64,000 bases of DNA from positions 1,364,001 to 1,428,000 of the forward strand of contig NZ_CP064187.1 of NCBI RefSeq assembly GCF_015353075.1, in the 5' to 3' direction. The translations under genes were made by a program, and so were the position numbers. This document shows, piece after piece, positions 18,042-27,134 of the stretch (the stretch's first letter is position 1; each line of letters begins with the position of its first letter). This DNA is from Rhizobium sp. 007 (GTDB taxonomy: Bacteria; Pseudomonadota; Alphaproteobacteria; Rhizobiales; Rhizobiaceae). Under the pieces are notes generated by a model. The model did not search any database, was not told where the DNA came from, and saw only the letters and a program-made list of their open reading frames with translations.

Positions 18042-18893
18042 ATGACGGACAAACCGATGAGCAACCAGGAGATCTGCCTGGCGATGCTGCGCGACAGCGA
18101 CCGCGATCGCTATCTCGCCTGCCTTTTGTCTCCGCAGGACAAGCGCGGCGCACTCGCAGCCCTTTACGCCTTCAATGCCGAACTCGCCCGCATCCGCGAT
18201 CTCGTGCACGAGCCGCTGCCCGGTGAGGTGCGCATGCAATACTGGCGCGATCTGCTGGAAGGCAGCGCCCACGGCTCGACCGAGGCCAATCCTGTTGCCG
18301 CATCCTTGCTGAGCGCGATCGAGGCCCACCGCCTGCCGCGCCAGACGCTCATCGACATGATCGATGCGCGCATCTTCGATCTCTACGACGATCCGATGGA
18401 AACGCGCACCTCACTCGAAGGCTATGCCGGAGAGACGGCCTCCGCGCTGATCCAGCTGGCAAGCCTCGTCTTGTCGGCGGACGAGGCGGCGAAATCCGCG
18501 GAGGCCGCGGGCCATGCCGGTGTCGCACAGGCTATTGCCGGCATGCTGCTGCTGATGCCGCTGCACCGCCATCGCGGCCAGCTCTATATTCCGCTCGAAA
18601 TTCTGAGCGCCACCGGACTCGATCGCGATAGCTTTTTGGCGGGCAAGGACAAGGCGCGCATTTCCGCTGCTATCGAAGCCTTCGTCGGTCTTGGCCGCGA
18701 TCATCTCGCAAAGGCCCGTGCGGTCGTGCTCCCGCCCGCCATTTTCCCAGCCTTCCTGCCTGTGACGCTTGCCGAGCCAATGCTGATGAAGGCGCAGAAG
18801 GCTGGTGCTGGACTGCTTGATCAATCGCTGCAACAGCCGCAATGGCGCCGTCAGCTCGGCATGACGCTGGCGCTGATACGCAAGAAAATCTGA
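18042..18893 (+). CDS. Squalene/phytoene synthase-like protein (NDUFAF6 type)
   Basis: 283-aa all-alpha protein of the squalene/phytoene synthase superfamily. It begins MTDKPMSNQEICLAMLRDSDRDRYLACLLSP and has ALYAFNAELARIRDLV where true synthases carry the first Asp-rich DxxxD motif, so one or both metal-binding Asp residues are replaced. The second region is IFDLYDDPMET. This loss, plus the neighbouring NDUFAF3 homologue, fits the NDUFAF6 branch (a mitochondrial complex I assembly factor) better than a terpenoid enzyme. It starts two bases after the DUF498 stop. Confidence 0.85.
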   Translation: MTDKPMSNQEICLAMLRDSDRDRYLACLLSPQDKRGALAALYAFNAELARIRDLVHEPLPGEVRMQYWRDLLEGSAHGSTEANPVAASLLSAIEAHRLPRQTLIDMIDARIFDLYDDPMETRTSLEGYAGETASALIQLASLVLSADEAAKSAEAAGHAGVAQAIAGMLLLMPLHRHRGQLYIPLEILSATGLDRDSFLAGKDKARISAAIEAFVGLGRDHLAKARAVVLPPAIFPAFLPVTLAEPMLMKAQKAGAGLLDQSLQQPQWRRQLGMTLALIRKKI

Positions 18894-18966
18894 ATCTGTT
18901 CAAATTCGCGCAAGGCTCGGGCACTATAAGCGGACAACCGCTAAGCCTGAATCGGAGAAAACGGCG

Positions 18967-19437
18967 TTGAGCATGATCGTCTGGTCCGTCATTTTTGCCC
19001 TTGTGGTCTTCCTGGCCTTCGTCGCGACCCGTTTGGCGGCGCAGAACAAGGATGAGGAGGGCTTTCACGATACCGGTCTCGCCATCCTGGAATTCAATCG
19101 TGCCTTCCCGCACGAGGCGATCCGCCAGCTTCAGGCGACGGCCGACGGTCAGGTGGTTTTCGTGCGACTGCACGACAACAAGGCGGGCTTCATGCGCAAT
19201 ATGCACCGCCACTTCTCCTGCCATGTGCTGGAGCCGGGCAGGGTGCGCGTCGTCAGTTCGGAAACGGGAAGGGGCCTGGTCATCGATTTCCTCGATCACC
19301 CGCATCACAACGGCGTTTTCGAATTCGCTTCCGCCAAGGAGGCAGCCGAAGTTTCGCTCTGGCTGCTCGGCAATTACGTCGCCGACGCAGACCTTGCGCT
19401 GCCGCCGAGCGAAAGGCCGGCAGCCAACAATCAGTAA
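18967..19437 (+). CDS. Small membrane-anchored protein of unknown function
   Basis: 156 aa from a TTG at 18967, which has GGAG nine bases upstream; an ATG two codons later (18973) is the alternative. The N-terminal membrane helix (IVWSVIFALVVFLAFVATRLA) is followed by a soluble domain rich in His (MHRHFSCHVLEPGRVRVVS, LDHPHHNGVFEFAS). I do not recognise the family. It follows the NDUFAF6-like gene by 73 bases on the same strand and its stop lies three bases from the convergent trmFO stop. Confidence 0.75.
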   Translation: MSMIVWSVIFALVVFLAFVATRLAAQNKDEEGFHDTGLAILEFNRAFPHEAIRQLQATADGQVVFVRLHDNKAGFMRNMHRHFSCHVLEPGRVRVVSSETGRGLVIDFLDHPHHNGVFEFASAKEAAEVSLWLLGNYVADADLALPPSERPAANNQ

Positions 19438-19440
19438 AAC

Positions 19441-20874
19441 TCAGGCGCTCTCTGCAAAAGGCGCGCTCTGGCCGAGCCATGCGGCGCAATCGGCAAGCGC
19501 GCGCTTGGCGATCAGCTGCCGCTTCAGGATGGTCTTGTCCTTGCCGCGGAAGCGTTTGACGCCCTCCGGCTTGACGATCGAGCCGGGCCGCAGGTCCGGA
19601 AACAGGCCGAAATTGATGTTCATCGGCTGGAAGGAGCGCTTGCCCGGTTCCTCGTCGGTGACGAGATGCCCGCCGGTGATATGTCCAAGCAGCGAACCCA
19701 GAGCCGTGGTCGCCGGCGGCAGCAATACCGCTTCGCCCTTGCGTTCGGCGGCGGCGAAACGCCCCGCCATCAGCCCGACGCTGGCGCTTTCGACATAGCC
19801 CTCGCAGCCGGTGATCTGGCCGGCAAACCGCAGCCCCGGCCGCGACTTCAAGGTCAGCGAGGGATCGAGCAGCGTCGGCGAATTGATATAGGTGTTGCGG
19901 TGCAGGCCGCCGAGGCGGGCGAATTCGGCGTTCTGCAGACCCGGGATCATCCGGAAGATTTCCGCCTGCGCGCCGTATTTCAGTTTAGTCTGGAACCCGA
20001 CCATGTTGTAGAGCGTACCGAGCGCATTGTCCTGACGAAGCTGCACGACGGCATAGGCTTTGACCGATGGATTGTGCGCGTTGGTCAGCCCCATCGGCTT
20101 CATAGGCCCGTGGCGAAGCGTCTCGCGACCGCGCTCCGCCATCACTTCGATCGGCAAGCAGCCGTCGAAATAGGGCGTGCCTTCCCACTCCTTGAAGCCG
20201 ACGGTGTCGCCAGCGATCAGCGCGTCGACGAAGGCATTATACTGCTCCTCGTCCATCGGGCAGTTGATATAGTCCTTGCCGGTGCCGCCGGGACCGACCT
20301 TGTCGTAGCGCGACTGATACCAGCAGATGTCCATGTCGATGCTGTCGCGATAGACGATCGGTGCAATCGCATCGAAGAAGGCAAGCGCGTCCGCACCCGT
20401 TTCTTCCTGGATTGCCGCAGCCAGTGACGGCGCCGTCAGCGGTCCGGTGGCAACGATGGCCAGATCCCACTCCTTCGGAGGCAGCCCGGTCACTTCCTCG
20501 CGAACGACGCTGACGAGCGGATGGTCGTCGATCACCTTCGTCACTGCGTCCGAAAAGGCCTCGCGATCGACGGCGAGCGCCCCGCCCGCTGGAACCTGAT
20601 GCTTGTCGGCGCAGGCCATGATGAGCGAGCCTGCCATGCGCATTTCCGCGTGGATCACGCCGACGGCATTGCTCGTCGCGTCGTCGGAGCGGAAGGAATT
20701 GGAGCAGACGAGCTCCGCAAGGCCGTCGGTCTTATGCGCATCGGTGCCGCGCACGCCACGCATTTCGTGCAGGATGACCGGCACGCCGGCATTGGCAATC
20801 TGCCATGCGGCCTCCGAGCCGGCGAGCCCGCCGCCGACGACGTGGATAGGGGAATAGGAAGAGGTCTTGTTCAT
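19441..20874 (-). CDS. trmFO: tRNA (uracil-54-C5)-methyltransferase, folate/FAD-dependent
   Basis: 477-aa flavoprotein that makes m5U54 (ribothymidine) in the T loop of tRNA using methylenetetrahydrofolate. The N-terminus [21 protein letters not shown] is the FAD-binding Rossmann loop, then the TrmFO-specific [19 protein letters not shown], which holds the catalytic Cys. [15 protein letters not shown] is also diagnostic, as is the ending that matches folate binding (FGLFPDLRP). It is convergent with the gene ending at 19437. The 254 bases upstream (20875-21128) show no convincing gene. Confidence 0.96.
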   Translation of the reverse strand: MNKTSSYSPIHVVGGGLAGSEAAWQIANAGVPVILHEMRGVRGTDAHKTDGLAELVCSNSFRSDDATSNAVGVIHAEMRMAGSLIMACADKHQVPAGGALAVDREAFSDAVTKVIDDHPLVSVVREEVTGLPPKEWDLAIVATGPLTAPSLAAAIQEETGADALAFFDAIAPIVYRDSIDMDICWYQSRYDKVGPGGTGKDYINCPMDEEQYNAFVDALIAGDTVGFKEWEGTPYFDGCLPIEVMAERGRETLRHGPMKPMGLTNAHNPSVKAYAVVQLRQDNALGTLYNMVGFQTKLKYGAQAEIFRMIPGLQNAEFARLGGLHRNTYINSPTLLDPSLTLKSRPGLRFAGQITGCEGYVESASVGLMAGRFAAAERKGEAVLLPPATTALGSLLGHITGGHLVTDEEPGKRSFQPMNINFGLFPDLRPGSIVKPEGVKRFRGKDKTILKRQLIAKRALADCAAWLGQSAPFAESA

Positions 20875-21128
20875 GCGCGGCTGATATCACGCCCGGCGCG
20901 AACAGGGAACTCCCGGCGTGAAAAAGCCGAACCAGGCGGCAATGCCACAAGATACCGATCCCGAAATTGTGGCTGGCGATTGCACCAGGGGATCGTGTGT
21001 CGCAGTCGTCGAGGAATGCCCAGCACTTCCTCCTTGGCGTGGATTCCGTCGAATCCAGCGCCACGCGGATCTCGTGATGCGCGTGCCAGTCTATATCGGT
21101 GCGGCAGTCTCTGTGAAAAAGCATGGCC

Positions 21129-22802
21129 TCATGCAGGCACCAGTTCCGTCGCTCCGCACTCGAATTTTGCCGAAACCCTGCCGGTCTGGTTCCGTCGCGA
21201 CGTCTTCTGCCGTTTGCTTGCAGCAACCGGCGCCGCTGCGGCCTGTTCGGTTTCGCTGACGATCCGCCGCAAAGCCTCGCGCGACTTTTCAGCGAATTTC
21301 CGCTGCACTGGATTGTCGTAGTTATATTGCTCGACCATGGCGAAGACGCGTGCAGCCTCCGGCTGGCGGCCCGCCGCCGCCAGTGCCACGCCTTGCTTGT
21401 AGTGCGCCTGCGCGTCGTAGGGCGAGCGTTCGATGATGCGGCCGAAAGTCCTCGCAGCCTCCTCGTAGGTGCCGAGCGCGAGTTGCGTGTCTCCAAGACG
21501 CAGATAGACCGGATTCGGGTCGTCGATGCGGCCGATAAGCGCCGTGAAGCCGGCCTCGGCTTCGTGCAGCTTGCCCTTCTCGAACATCAGGCTCGCCAGC
21601 CCGAACTCCGCACCCATATGGCTGGGGACGGTTTCGAGAAGCTGCCGGAACGCCGCTTCGGCAAAAGCTTTGGCGCCGTCGCGGTACATCTGCAGCGCTT
21701 GGTCGTAGACGAAGGGGATGCTGCGGGGATGGATCACGTCACCGAGATTGCGGCCGCTGCGCGTGCGGAACAATGTGCAGCTGATCCGGCGCTCGTCGGG
21801 GCCGAACATGTATTTATAGGGCTCGTTACCGCGCAGGAAGTCGTATGTCTTGAATCCGTCCGCGATCGCCCTGCGAATGCAGTAGCCATGCAGGATGAGG
21901 CCGGGCGAGGGCGTCTTCCAGGTCTCGTCGCGGCCGGTGATGTAAAAGAGGATCGACTTCTTCTGCCGGTCGACGATGTTGGCCAGTGCGCCGAGCGGCC
22001 GGTCGCCGTACCACATCACCGGCACATCGAGATTGCCGTCCTTGAAGCTGTCCATCAGCAATTGGCGCGTCGCGCCGATCAGCCGTTCGGTGCGTTCCTT
22101 GCCCTTCCGCCCAATCCACTTCGTGCGCCACAGCTCGAAGAGAATATCGAGGTCGCGGTCGATGGTTTCCGGCGTCGCCATCGTGATGCGATAGTCGTCG
22201 TCGCTCTCGACCTTGCGCAGGAAGCGCCGCAGTTTCTGGCGCGTCTGGCTGCTCATCTTCTGTTCCAGATAGTCGTCAAAGCTCGGTGGCAGCGTGACGA
22301 CCGGGCAGATGCAGTTGTCTATGTTCTCGGGATTTTGCGGGGAGCTGTCGCGGAACATCACCTCCGGCCCCTGCAGCGCGCGAACCAGTGCTTCGCGCCG
22401 TTGCGGAGGGCCGCTGAAATATTCCAGCTTCAGATGCGTCCAATTCTGCCGTTTCAGATAGGCGGCAAATCCGGCGATCGCGTGCTGCTCATAGTCCGGC
22501 TGCGCGATGAAGCCGGTATAGTCGGCCGAAAAATTGCCGGCCATGATGATCTCGTCGAAAAAGACGCCGGTCTTCTTGTCATGCTGGGTGGTGACACGCA
22601 GAGGAAAGAAGGCGACGTAGGGAGAGCGATCCTCCCGTTCGCGCAGCGCTAGGATGAACCAGCGTTTGCGATGAAAAAGATAGGACTTGAGCCATATCCA
22701 GGACACGAAGTGTTGCGCATGAGGATCGTCCATATAGACCCGATCCCAGTCTTCGCGGACAGCCTCGAAGCCGGCCTCGGTGTCGATCACGTCAATGCGC
22801 AT
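21129..22802 (-). CDS. GNAT (CelD/BcsL-like) acyltransferase fused to TPR repeats
   Basis: 557-aa protein from the ATG at 22802, which has GGGAGGGG just upstream; the frame extends nine codons further. Residues up to about 370 form an Acetyltransf_6/CelD-type GNAT fold, with the characteristic DDYLEQKMSSQTRQKLRRFLRK helix and FKTYDFLRGNEPYKYMFG near its end. The C-terminal third holds at least three TPR units (GAEFGLASLMFEKGKLHEAEAG, VYLRLGDTQLALGTYEEAARTF, AHYKQGVALAAAGRQPEAARVF). CelD-like proteins are often linked to polysaccharide or surface production. It is the last minus-strand gene downstream of the type I secretion locus, 130 bases after the 163-aa gene; whether it acts on the secreted proteins is unknown. 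Confidence 0.8.
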   Translation of the reverse strand: MRIDVIDTEAGFEAVREDWDRVYMDDPHAQHFVSWIWLKSYLFHRKRWFILALREREDRSPYVAFFPLRVTTQHDKKTGVFFDEIIMAGNFSADYTGFIAQPDYEQHAIAGFAAYLKRQNWTHLKLEYFSGPPQRREALVRALQGPEVMFRDSSPQNPENIDNCICPVVTLPPSFDDYLEQKMSSQTRQKLRRFLRKVESDDDYRITMATPETIDRDLDILFELWRTKWIGRKGKERTERLIGATRQLLMDSFKDGNLDVPVMWYGDRPLGALANIVDRQKKSILFYITGRDETWKTPSPGLILHGYCIRRAIADGFKTYDFLRGNEPYKYMFGPDERRISCTLFRTRSGRNLGDVIHPRSIPFVYDQALQMYRDGAKAFAEAAFRQLLETVPSHMGAEFGLASLMFEKGKLHEAEAGFTALIGRIDDPNPVYLRLGDTQLALGTYEEAARTFGRIIERSPYDAQAHYKQGVALAAAGRQPEAARVFAMVEQYNYDNPVQRKFAEKSREALRRIVSETEQAAAAPVAASKRQKTSRRNQTGRVSAKFECGATELVPA

Positions 22803-22932
22803 GGTCCCCTCCCAATACCCATAACACATTCGGGAGGCTTCATTCTAAGGGCAAATGCAGGGCTTCAAATATGCCGTTCGGATGAAACGTTTGTATTAAA
22901 TATGATTAGCCGCCGGGGGTTAGGAGCAGGGG

Positions 22933-23424
22933 CTAAAGCTCGCCGGATACATGCGAGCTTGCGTTGATGAAGCTCCAGAGCGATTGGCTGATCGAGACGA
23001 TCTCGGCGATCGATTTCTCCAGCGCCGCAATCTCCTTTTCGTCGAGTTGCTCGACCTTGCCGTAGCTGATTTCCTTGTCGTCCTCGACGAAGCGCATCAG
23101 TTGCGTGCCGGAGATCTGGCCCTTGTCGTCGAAGGAATAGATGCAGTGGTTATACTTGTTGCGCATCTTGGATTCCTTCTTCATGCGCGACATGGCGTGA
23201 AGAACGGCCTTGCGGTCTGCTGCTGGCGTGGAATGCAGCTTTGCGAGGCGCTCGACCAGGTCGATCCTCGCCCGTGTCGTGTTGAGCGTCAGGAACACGA
23301 CGATCGCCGCGTCCTTCTGGATTTTGAGAAGGTGGGCAATGATGTAGATCAGCAGGCTTTCGGTATTGGTCCAGACATAGTTCAGGCGGCCGACCCGCAG
23401 CAGCACGTCAGACATAGCCGCCAT
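22933..23424 (-). CDS. Hypothetical protein (163 aa)
   Basis: I do not recognise this protein. It is soluble, mostly helical and Lys/Glu-rich, with a hydrophobic patch (SLLIYIIAHLLKIQKDAAIVV) and RMKKESKMRNKYNHCIYSF in the middle. The start at 23424 is supported by GGGAGG five bases upstream. It lies 86 bases downstream of the HlyD-type gene on the same strand and could be the last part of that transcript. Codon use looks like its neighbours. Confidence 0.7.
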   Translation of the reverse strand: MAAMSDVLLRVGRLNYVWTNTESLLIYIIAHLLKIQKDAAIVVFLTLNTTRARIDLVERLAKLHSTPAADRKAVLHAMSRMKKESKMRNKYNHCIYSFDDKGQISGTQLMRFVEDDKEISYGKVEQLDEKEIAALEKSIAEIVSISQSLWSFINASSHVSGEL

Positions 23425-23510
23425 GAAAGCCTCCCTCCGTCGATCCTCTGGTGAAACGATACTTCAGATCGCCGTGAGAGGCTTTTGTTTTCTTTTGCTG
23501 ACTGCTGCCA

Positions 23511-24857
23511 TCAGCGTTCCTTGAATGCACGCGACATGCTGTCGGTGATCGGTTTCGTCAGATACTCGAAGAAAGTGCGTTCGGATGTCTGGATCAGCAC
23601 GTCGGCCGGCATGCCGGGCACCGGATGGAAGCCGTGAACCCGGCTGATCTCGTCGTCGGGTATTTGGACACGCACGATATAGACATCCTTCACCTGCTGG
23701 CCGGCATTTTCCTCGATCGAGTCTGCGGAAACGTAGAAGACGTTGCCGTTGAGCACCGGCGTCGTGCGCCGGTTGAGTGCCGAAAGGCGTATGGCCGCCG
23801 TCTGGCCCTCATGCAACTGGTCGATCGACGTGCGCAGTACCTGCGCTTCGATGATGAGCGGCACATGCGCGGGCAGGATTTCCATGATCGGCTTGCCGGT
23901 GGTGATGACGCCGCCTGCGGTGTGATAATAGCTGCGCACGACGGTGCCGTTGACCGGCGAGCGGATGACCGTGCGCTCGAGGACGCCTGCTGCTTCGCGA
24001 ACCTGCTCGCGCACGCTGTCGAGCTCGGATTCGGCAGTTTCCAGCGCGTCGAGTGCGGCCTGCTTATTGGAGTTGACGGCGATGACCGCTTCCTGACGGA
24101 ACTTGGCGACTTCCGCCTCGCTTTCATTGAGCTCGCCCGTCAGCCGCGATATATCGCCCAGTGCATCGGCCATGGCGCGTTCGATCGCCAGAAGGTCGGT
24201 CTTGCGCATATAGCCGACCTTGACGAGACGCGCCTTGGAATCGCGCTCTTCGGTCAGAAGAGACAGCTGGCGCTCGAAGGCCTCCTTCTGGCCGTTGTAT
24301 CCCTTGAAGCGGTACTCCAGCGATTTGATGTTCTTATCGATGAGGTTGAGCTGTTCTTCCAGCTTGATCTGCTTGCTGTGGAAAACAACGTTCTGGCTCT
24401 GGATGATCGCGTTGACGTCTGGGTCGCTCGCCTCGGCCATGACGATGTCGGGTATCTTGAATTGGCGGGCGCCTTGGGCCTCGGCGCGCAGCCGAGCCAC
24501 CACCGCTTCAAGGCGCAGGCGCCGCAGCTTCAGCATCCGCTCGTTGGAGAGCGCGGCCGTCGGGTCGAGTGTCACCAGAACATCGCCTTCCTTGACGACA
24601 TCGCCTTCGCTGACGCTCATTTCCTTGATGATACCGCCTTCGAGATGCTGCACGATCTTGTTGTTGCCGGTTGCGACGAAGCTGCCCTGCGCGATGATTG
24701 CGGAGGCAAGCGGTGCGGTTGCCGCCCAGAAGCCGAAGCCGCCGAAGGAGGCGAAAAGGACGCCGAGCCCGATGATGCTGTGATAGCGGATGGAGCGCGG
24801 CACTTCGCTGTACCATTCGATCGGGTTGCCGGCCGGTTGCGGCTTTTTACTCACCAT
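23511..24857 (-). CDS. HlyD/PrtE-type membrane fusion protein of a type I secretion system
   Basis: 448-aa periplasmic adaptor that links an ABC exporter to a TolC-type outer-membrane channel. One membrane helix at about 27-46, then the lipoyl/barrel-sandwich start GSFVATGNNKIVQHLEGGII, a long coiled coil (about 95-300), and the second half of the hybrid domain (VIRSPVNGTVVRSYYHTAGG). The C-terminal beta domain ends PGMPADVLIQTSERTFFEYLTKP, typical of PrtE/PrsE. It overlaps the ABC gene by 11 bases. No TolC-like gene is in the window, so the outer-membrane part must be encoded elsewhere. Confidence 0.93.
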   Translation of the reverse strand: MVSKKPQPAGNPIEWYSEVPRSIRYHSIIGLGVLFASFGGFGFWAATAPLASAIIAQGSFVATGNNKIVQHLEGGIIKEMSVSEGDVVKEGDVLVTLDPTAALSNERMLKLRRLRLEAVVARLRAEAQGARQFKIPDIVMAEASDPDVNAIIQSQNVVFHSKQIKLEEQLNLIDKNIKSLEYRFKGYNGQKEAFERQLSLLTEERDSKARLVKVGYMRKTDLLAIERAMADALGDISRLTGELNESEAEVAKFRQEAVIAVNSNKQAALDALETAESELDSVREQVREAAGVLERTVIRSPVNGTVVRSYYHTAGGVITTGKPIMEILPAHVPLIIEAQVLRTSIDQLHEGQTAAIRLSALNRRTTPVLNGNVFYVSADSIEENAGQQVKDVYIVRVQIPDDEISRVHGFHPVPGMPADVLIQTSERTFFEYLTKPITDSMSRAFKER

Positions 24858-27111
24858 TGTCGTTACCTTCGATACGCGGCGGCTGCCGGCCGTTACTCTT
24901 GGAAAGCGCTTCCATGACCTCGGTACGCTCGCCGAACATGGCGACGGAGCCCTCCTTCAGAAGCAGGATCTTGTCGACGCACTGAAGCAGGGCGGGGCGC
25001 TGCGTGATCGTTACCGTCGTGATGCCCTTTTTCTTCGCATGGATGAGGGCACGTGCAAGCGCTGCCTCGCCCTGCGAATCGAGGTTGGAGTTCGGCTCGT
25101 CGAGAACGACGAACTTCGGATCGCCGAAGAACGCACGGGCAAGCGCGATACGCTGTTTCTGGCCGCCGGAAAGCGGAGCACCATCGGCGGCAACGATCGT
25201 CTCGTAGCCCTGTGGGAAGCTCGCGATCAGCTCATGCACGTCGGCAAGCACGGCCGCCTCGTAGATCTGCTGGTCTTCGACGTCGTCGCGCATGCGCGAT
25301 ATGTTGGCCTTGATCGTACCGGGAAAGAGCTGAACGTCCTGCGGCAGATAGCCGATGCTTTCGCCGAACTGCCGTTGGTCCCAGTTGCGCAGGTCCATGA
25401 GGTCCAGGCGCACGTTGCCGGAAGTCGGCAAGATCGAGCCGACGAGCATCTTGCCGAGCGTCGTCTTGCCGGAGCCGGAATTGCCGATGATCGCCAGCGA
25501 TTCGCCCTTCTTCAGGGAGAAGGAGATGCCGTTCAGGATCACCTTCTTCTGCGGCGGCGGTACGAAGAGAATACGCTCGACATCCAGCCGGCCTTCCGGA
25601 TTGGGCAGCCGCAGCCGCGGAAAGTTCAGCGGCGAGGTGATCAGCAGCTGCTTGATCCTGCCGAAGGCAGACGCCGACTTGTTGAACTGCTGCCAGCCTT
25701 CGATTGCACCTTCGATCGGCGCCAGCGCGCGGCCCGAAACGATCGAGGCCGCAATCACCATGCCGCCCGTCATCTCGCCCGAAAGCGACAGATGCGCGCC
25801 CCAGCCGAGCAGCGCGACCTGCGTGATCATGCGGCAGGCCTTCGAGACGCCGGAAAAGACGATATTCCGGTCCTGCGCCGAGACATGCGATTTCAGCGAG
25901 CCGGCCGTCTCTCGGCCCCACATCTTCACCGCCTCGGGGATCATGGAGAGCGCATTGATGATCTGCGAGTTGCGCGACATGGAATCGAGGTGGAAGTTCG
26001 CGCGGCTGAGATAGCCGTTCGCCTCCGCGAACTGCCGCGCCGTGAACTTCTGGTTCAAATAGGCGATGACGAAGAGCACTGCGCAGCAGGTCATAATGAT
26101 GAGACCGAGATGTGGATGCACCAGATAGACCACGACGACGAAGAGCGGCATCAGCGGTGCATCGAGAAAGGCGATGAGCGTGCCTGAGGTCAGGAAGGAC
26201 CGCAATTGCTGCAGATCCTGCAGCGTCTGGTAGTCCCTGCCGTTGCTGTGCAGCGATGCGCGAGCGGCGGCACTCAGGATCGGCGCCCCGAGTTGCACTT
26301 CGAGCTCGACCGCCGTGCGCATCAGAATGAAGCGCCGGATCGAATCCATGAAGGCCTGCAGGATGACGGCGCCCAGAACGGCAACCGTGAGCATGACCAG
26401 CGTATCGATCGAACGGCTCGTGAGCACGCGGTCGGAAATCTGGAAGAGATAGAGAGGGATCGCAAGCAGCAACACGTTGATGGCGATCGTGAAGGCCATG
26501 ACGATGACCATGTTGCGCCGGACAGCTGCGATACCCCTTGCGAGACTAACGGCAAAGTTCACCGGTTCGCTGCGCTTGTGGAAGCTGGCGCCGCCACCGC
26601 CGCCACCGCCACCACCGCCAAAATCGGGGGTCTTGCCGTTGTTGCCGCCGTCGTTACGCTGGCGGCGCTCGTTCTCCCTGATTGGCCCGCGATTGCCGTC
26701 GATCGTCTTGCCGAAGGGAATTGCGGGATTGGCCTTTGCCTCGCTCTGATCACCCGGCGTCTTGAGCGGCACGATGGGCGTGTCAGGCGTTGCCTTGGCA
26801 ACGGTTTCCCCGGCCTTCGCCTGTTTTGTCGACCACTCAGGACTTGGGATGGCGCGCGAGCGTAGCGGGATCAGCGGGACCGTCTCCTCGGCTGGATTTT
26901 CGATCGGCTCAGGGGCTTTTTCGGCCTTCGGCTCGGCGGGCGAAACGGACTGCGCCGGCGCCGTGCGGTTCTCCGTGAGCTTCCGCAGGCTCGCAACGGC
27001 TTCGTCGATCGCCGACATGCAGGCAACCGTCAGCGTTTCGTCGACGCGGCCGGTACTGCCAAATCTGAGCGAGCGGTCGGCGGAAAGCGTCTGTTTTGAA
27101 ATATGATTCAC
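24847..27111 (-). CDS. Type I secretion ABC exporter (PrtD-like) with long N-terminal extension
   Basis: 754-aa fused permease-ATPase that powers one-step protein export. The start is taken as GTG at 27111, with GGGAG eight bases upstream; the frame continues 24 codons further without a ribosome site, and an ATG at residue 32 is another option. Residues 1 to about 180 are an extra Pro/Glu/Lys-rich region ending in a run of ten glycines (165-174). Usual PrtD proteins are about 570-600 aa and lack this. The transmembrane domain starts near residue 200, and the ATPase has Walker A GNSGSGKTT, signature LSGGQKQRIALARA and Walker B FVVLDEPNSNLD. The two upstream acidic repeat proteins are its likely cargo. 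Confidence 0.92.
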   Translation of the reverse strand: MNHISKQTLSADRSLRFGSTGRVDETLTVACMSAIDEAVASLRKLTENRTAPAQSVSPAEPKAEKAPEPIENPAEETVPLIPLRSRAIPSPEWSTKQAKAGETVAKATPDTPIVPLKTPGDQSEAKANPAIPFGKTIDGNRGPIRENERRQRNDGGNNGKTPDFGGGGGGGGGGASFHKRSEPVNFAVSLARGIAAVRRNMVIVMAFTIAINVLLLAIPLYLFQISDRVLTSRSIDTLVMLTVAVLGAVILQAFMDSIRRFILMRTAVELEVQLGAPILSAAARASLHSNGRDYQTLQDLQQLRSFLTSGTLIAFLDAPLMPLFVVVVYLVHPHLGLIIMTCCAVLFVIAYLNQKFTARQFAEANGYLSRANFHLDSMSRNSQIINALSMIPEAVKMWGRETAGSLKSHVSAQDRNIVFSGVSKACRMITQVALLGWGAHLSLSGEMTGGMVIAASIVSGRALAPIEGAIEGWQQFNKSASAFGRIKQLLITSPLNFPRLRLPNPEGRLDVERILFVPPPQKKVILNGISFSLKKGESLAIIGNSGSGKTTLGKMLVGSILPTSGNVRLDLMDLRNWDQRQFGESIGYLPQDVQLFPGTIKANISRMRDDVEDQQIYEAAVLADVHELIASFPQGYETIVAADGAPLSGGQKQRIALARAFFGDPKFVVLDEPNSNLDSQGEAALARALIHAKKKGITTVTITQRPALLQCVDKILLLKEGSVAMFGERTEVMEALSKSNGRQPPRIEGNDNGE

Positions 27112-27134
27112 GTAACGTCTCCCTCTGGCTCCGG

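Noticed and set aside
24790..26187. 465-aa plus-strand frame across the ABC exporter
   Set aside because: Shadow of the exporter's ATPase and permease domains; Walker and signature motifs are on the minus strand.
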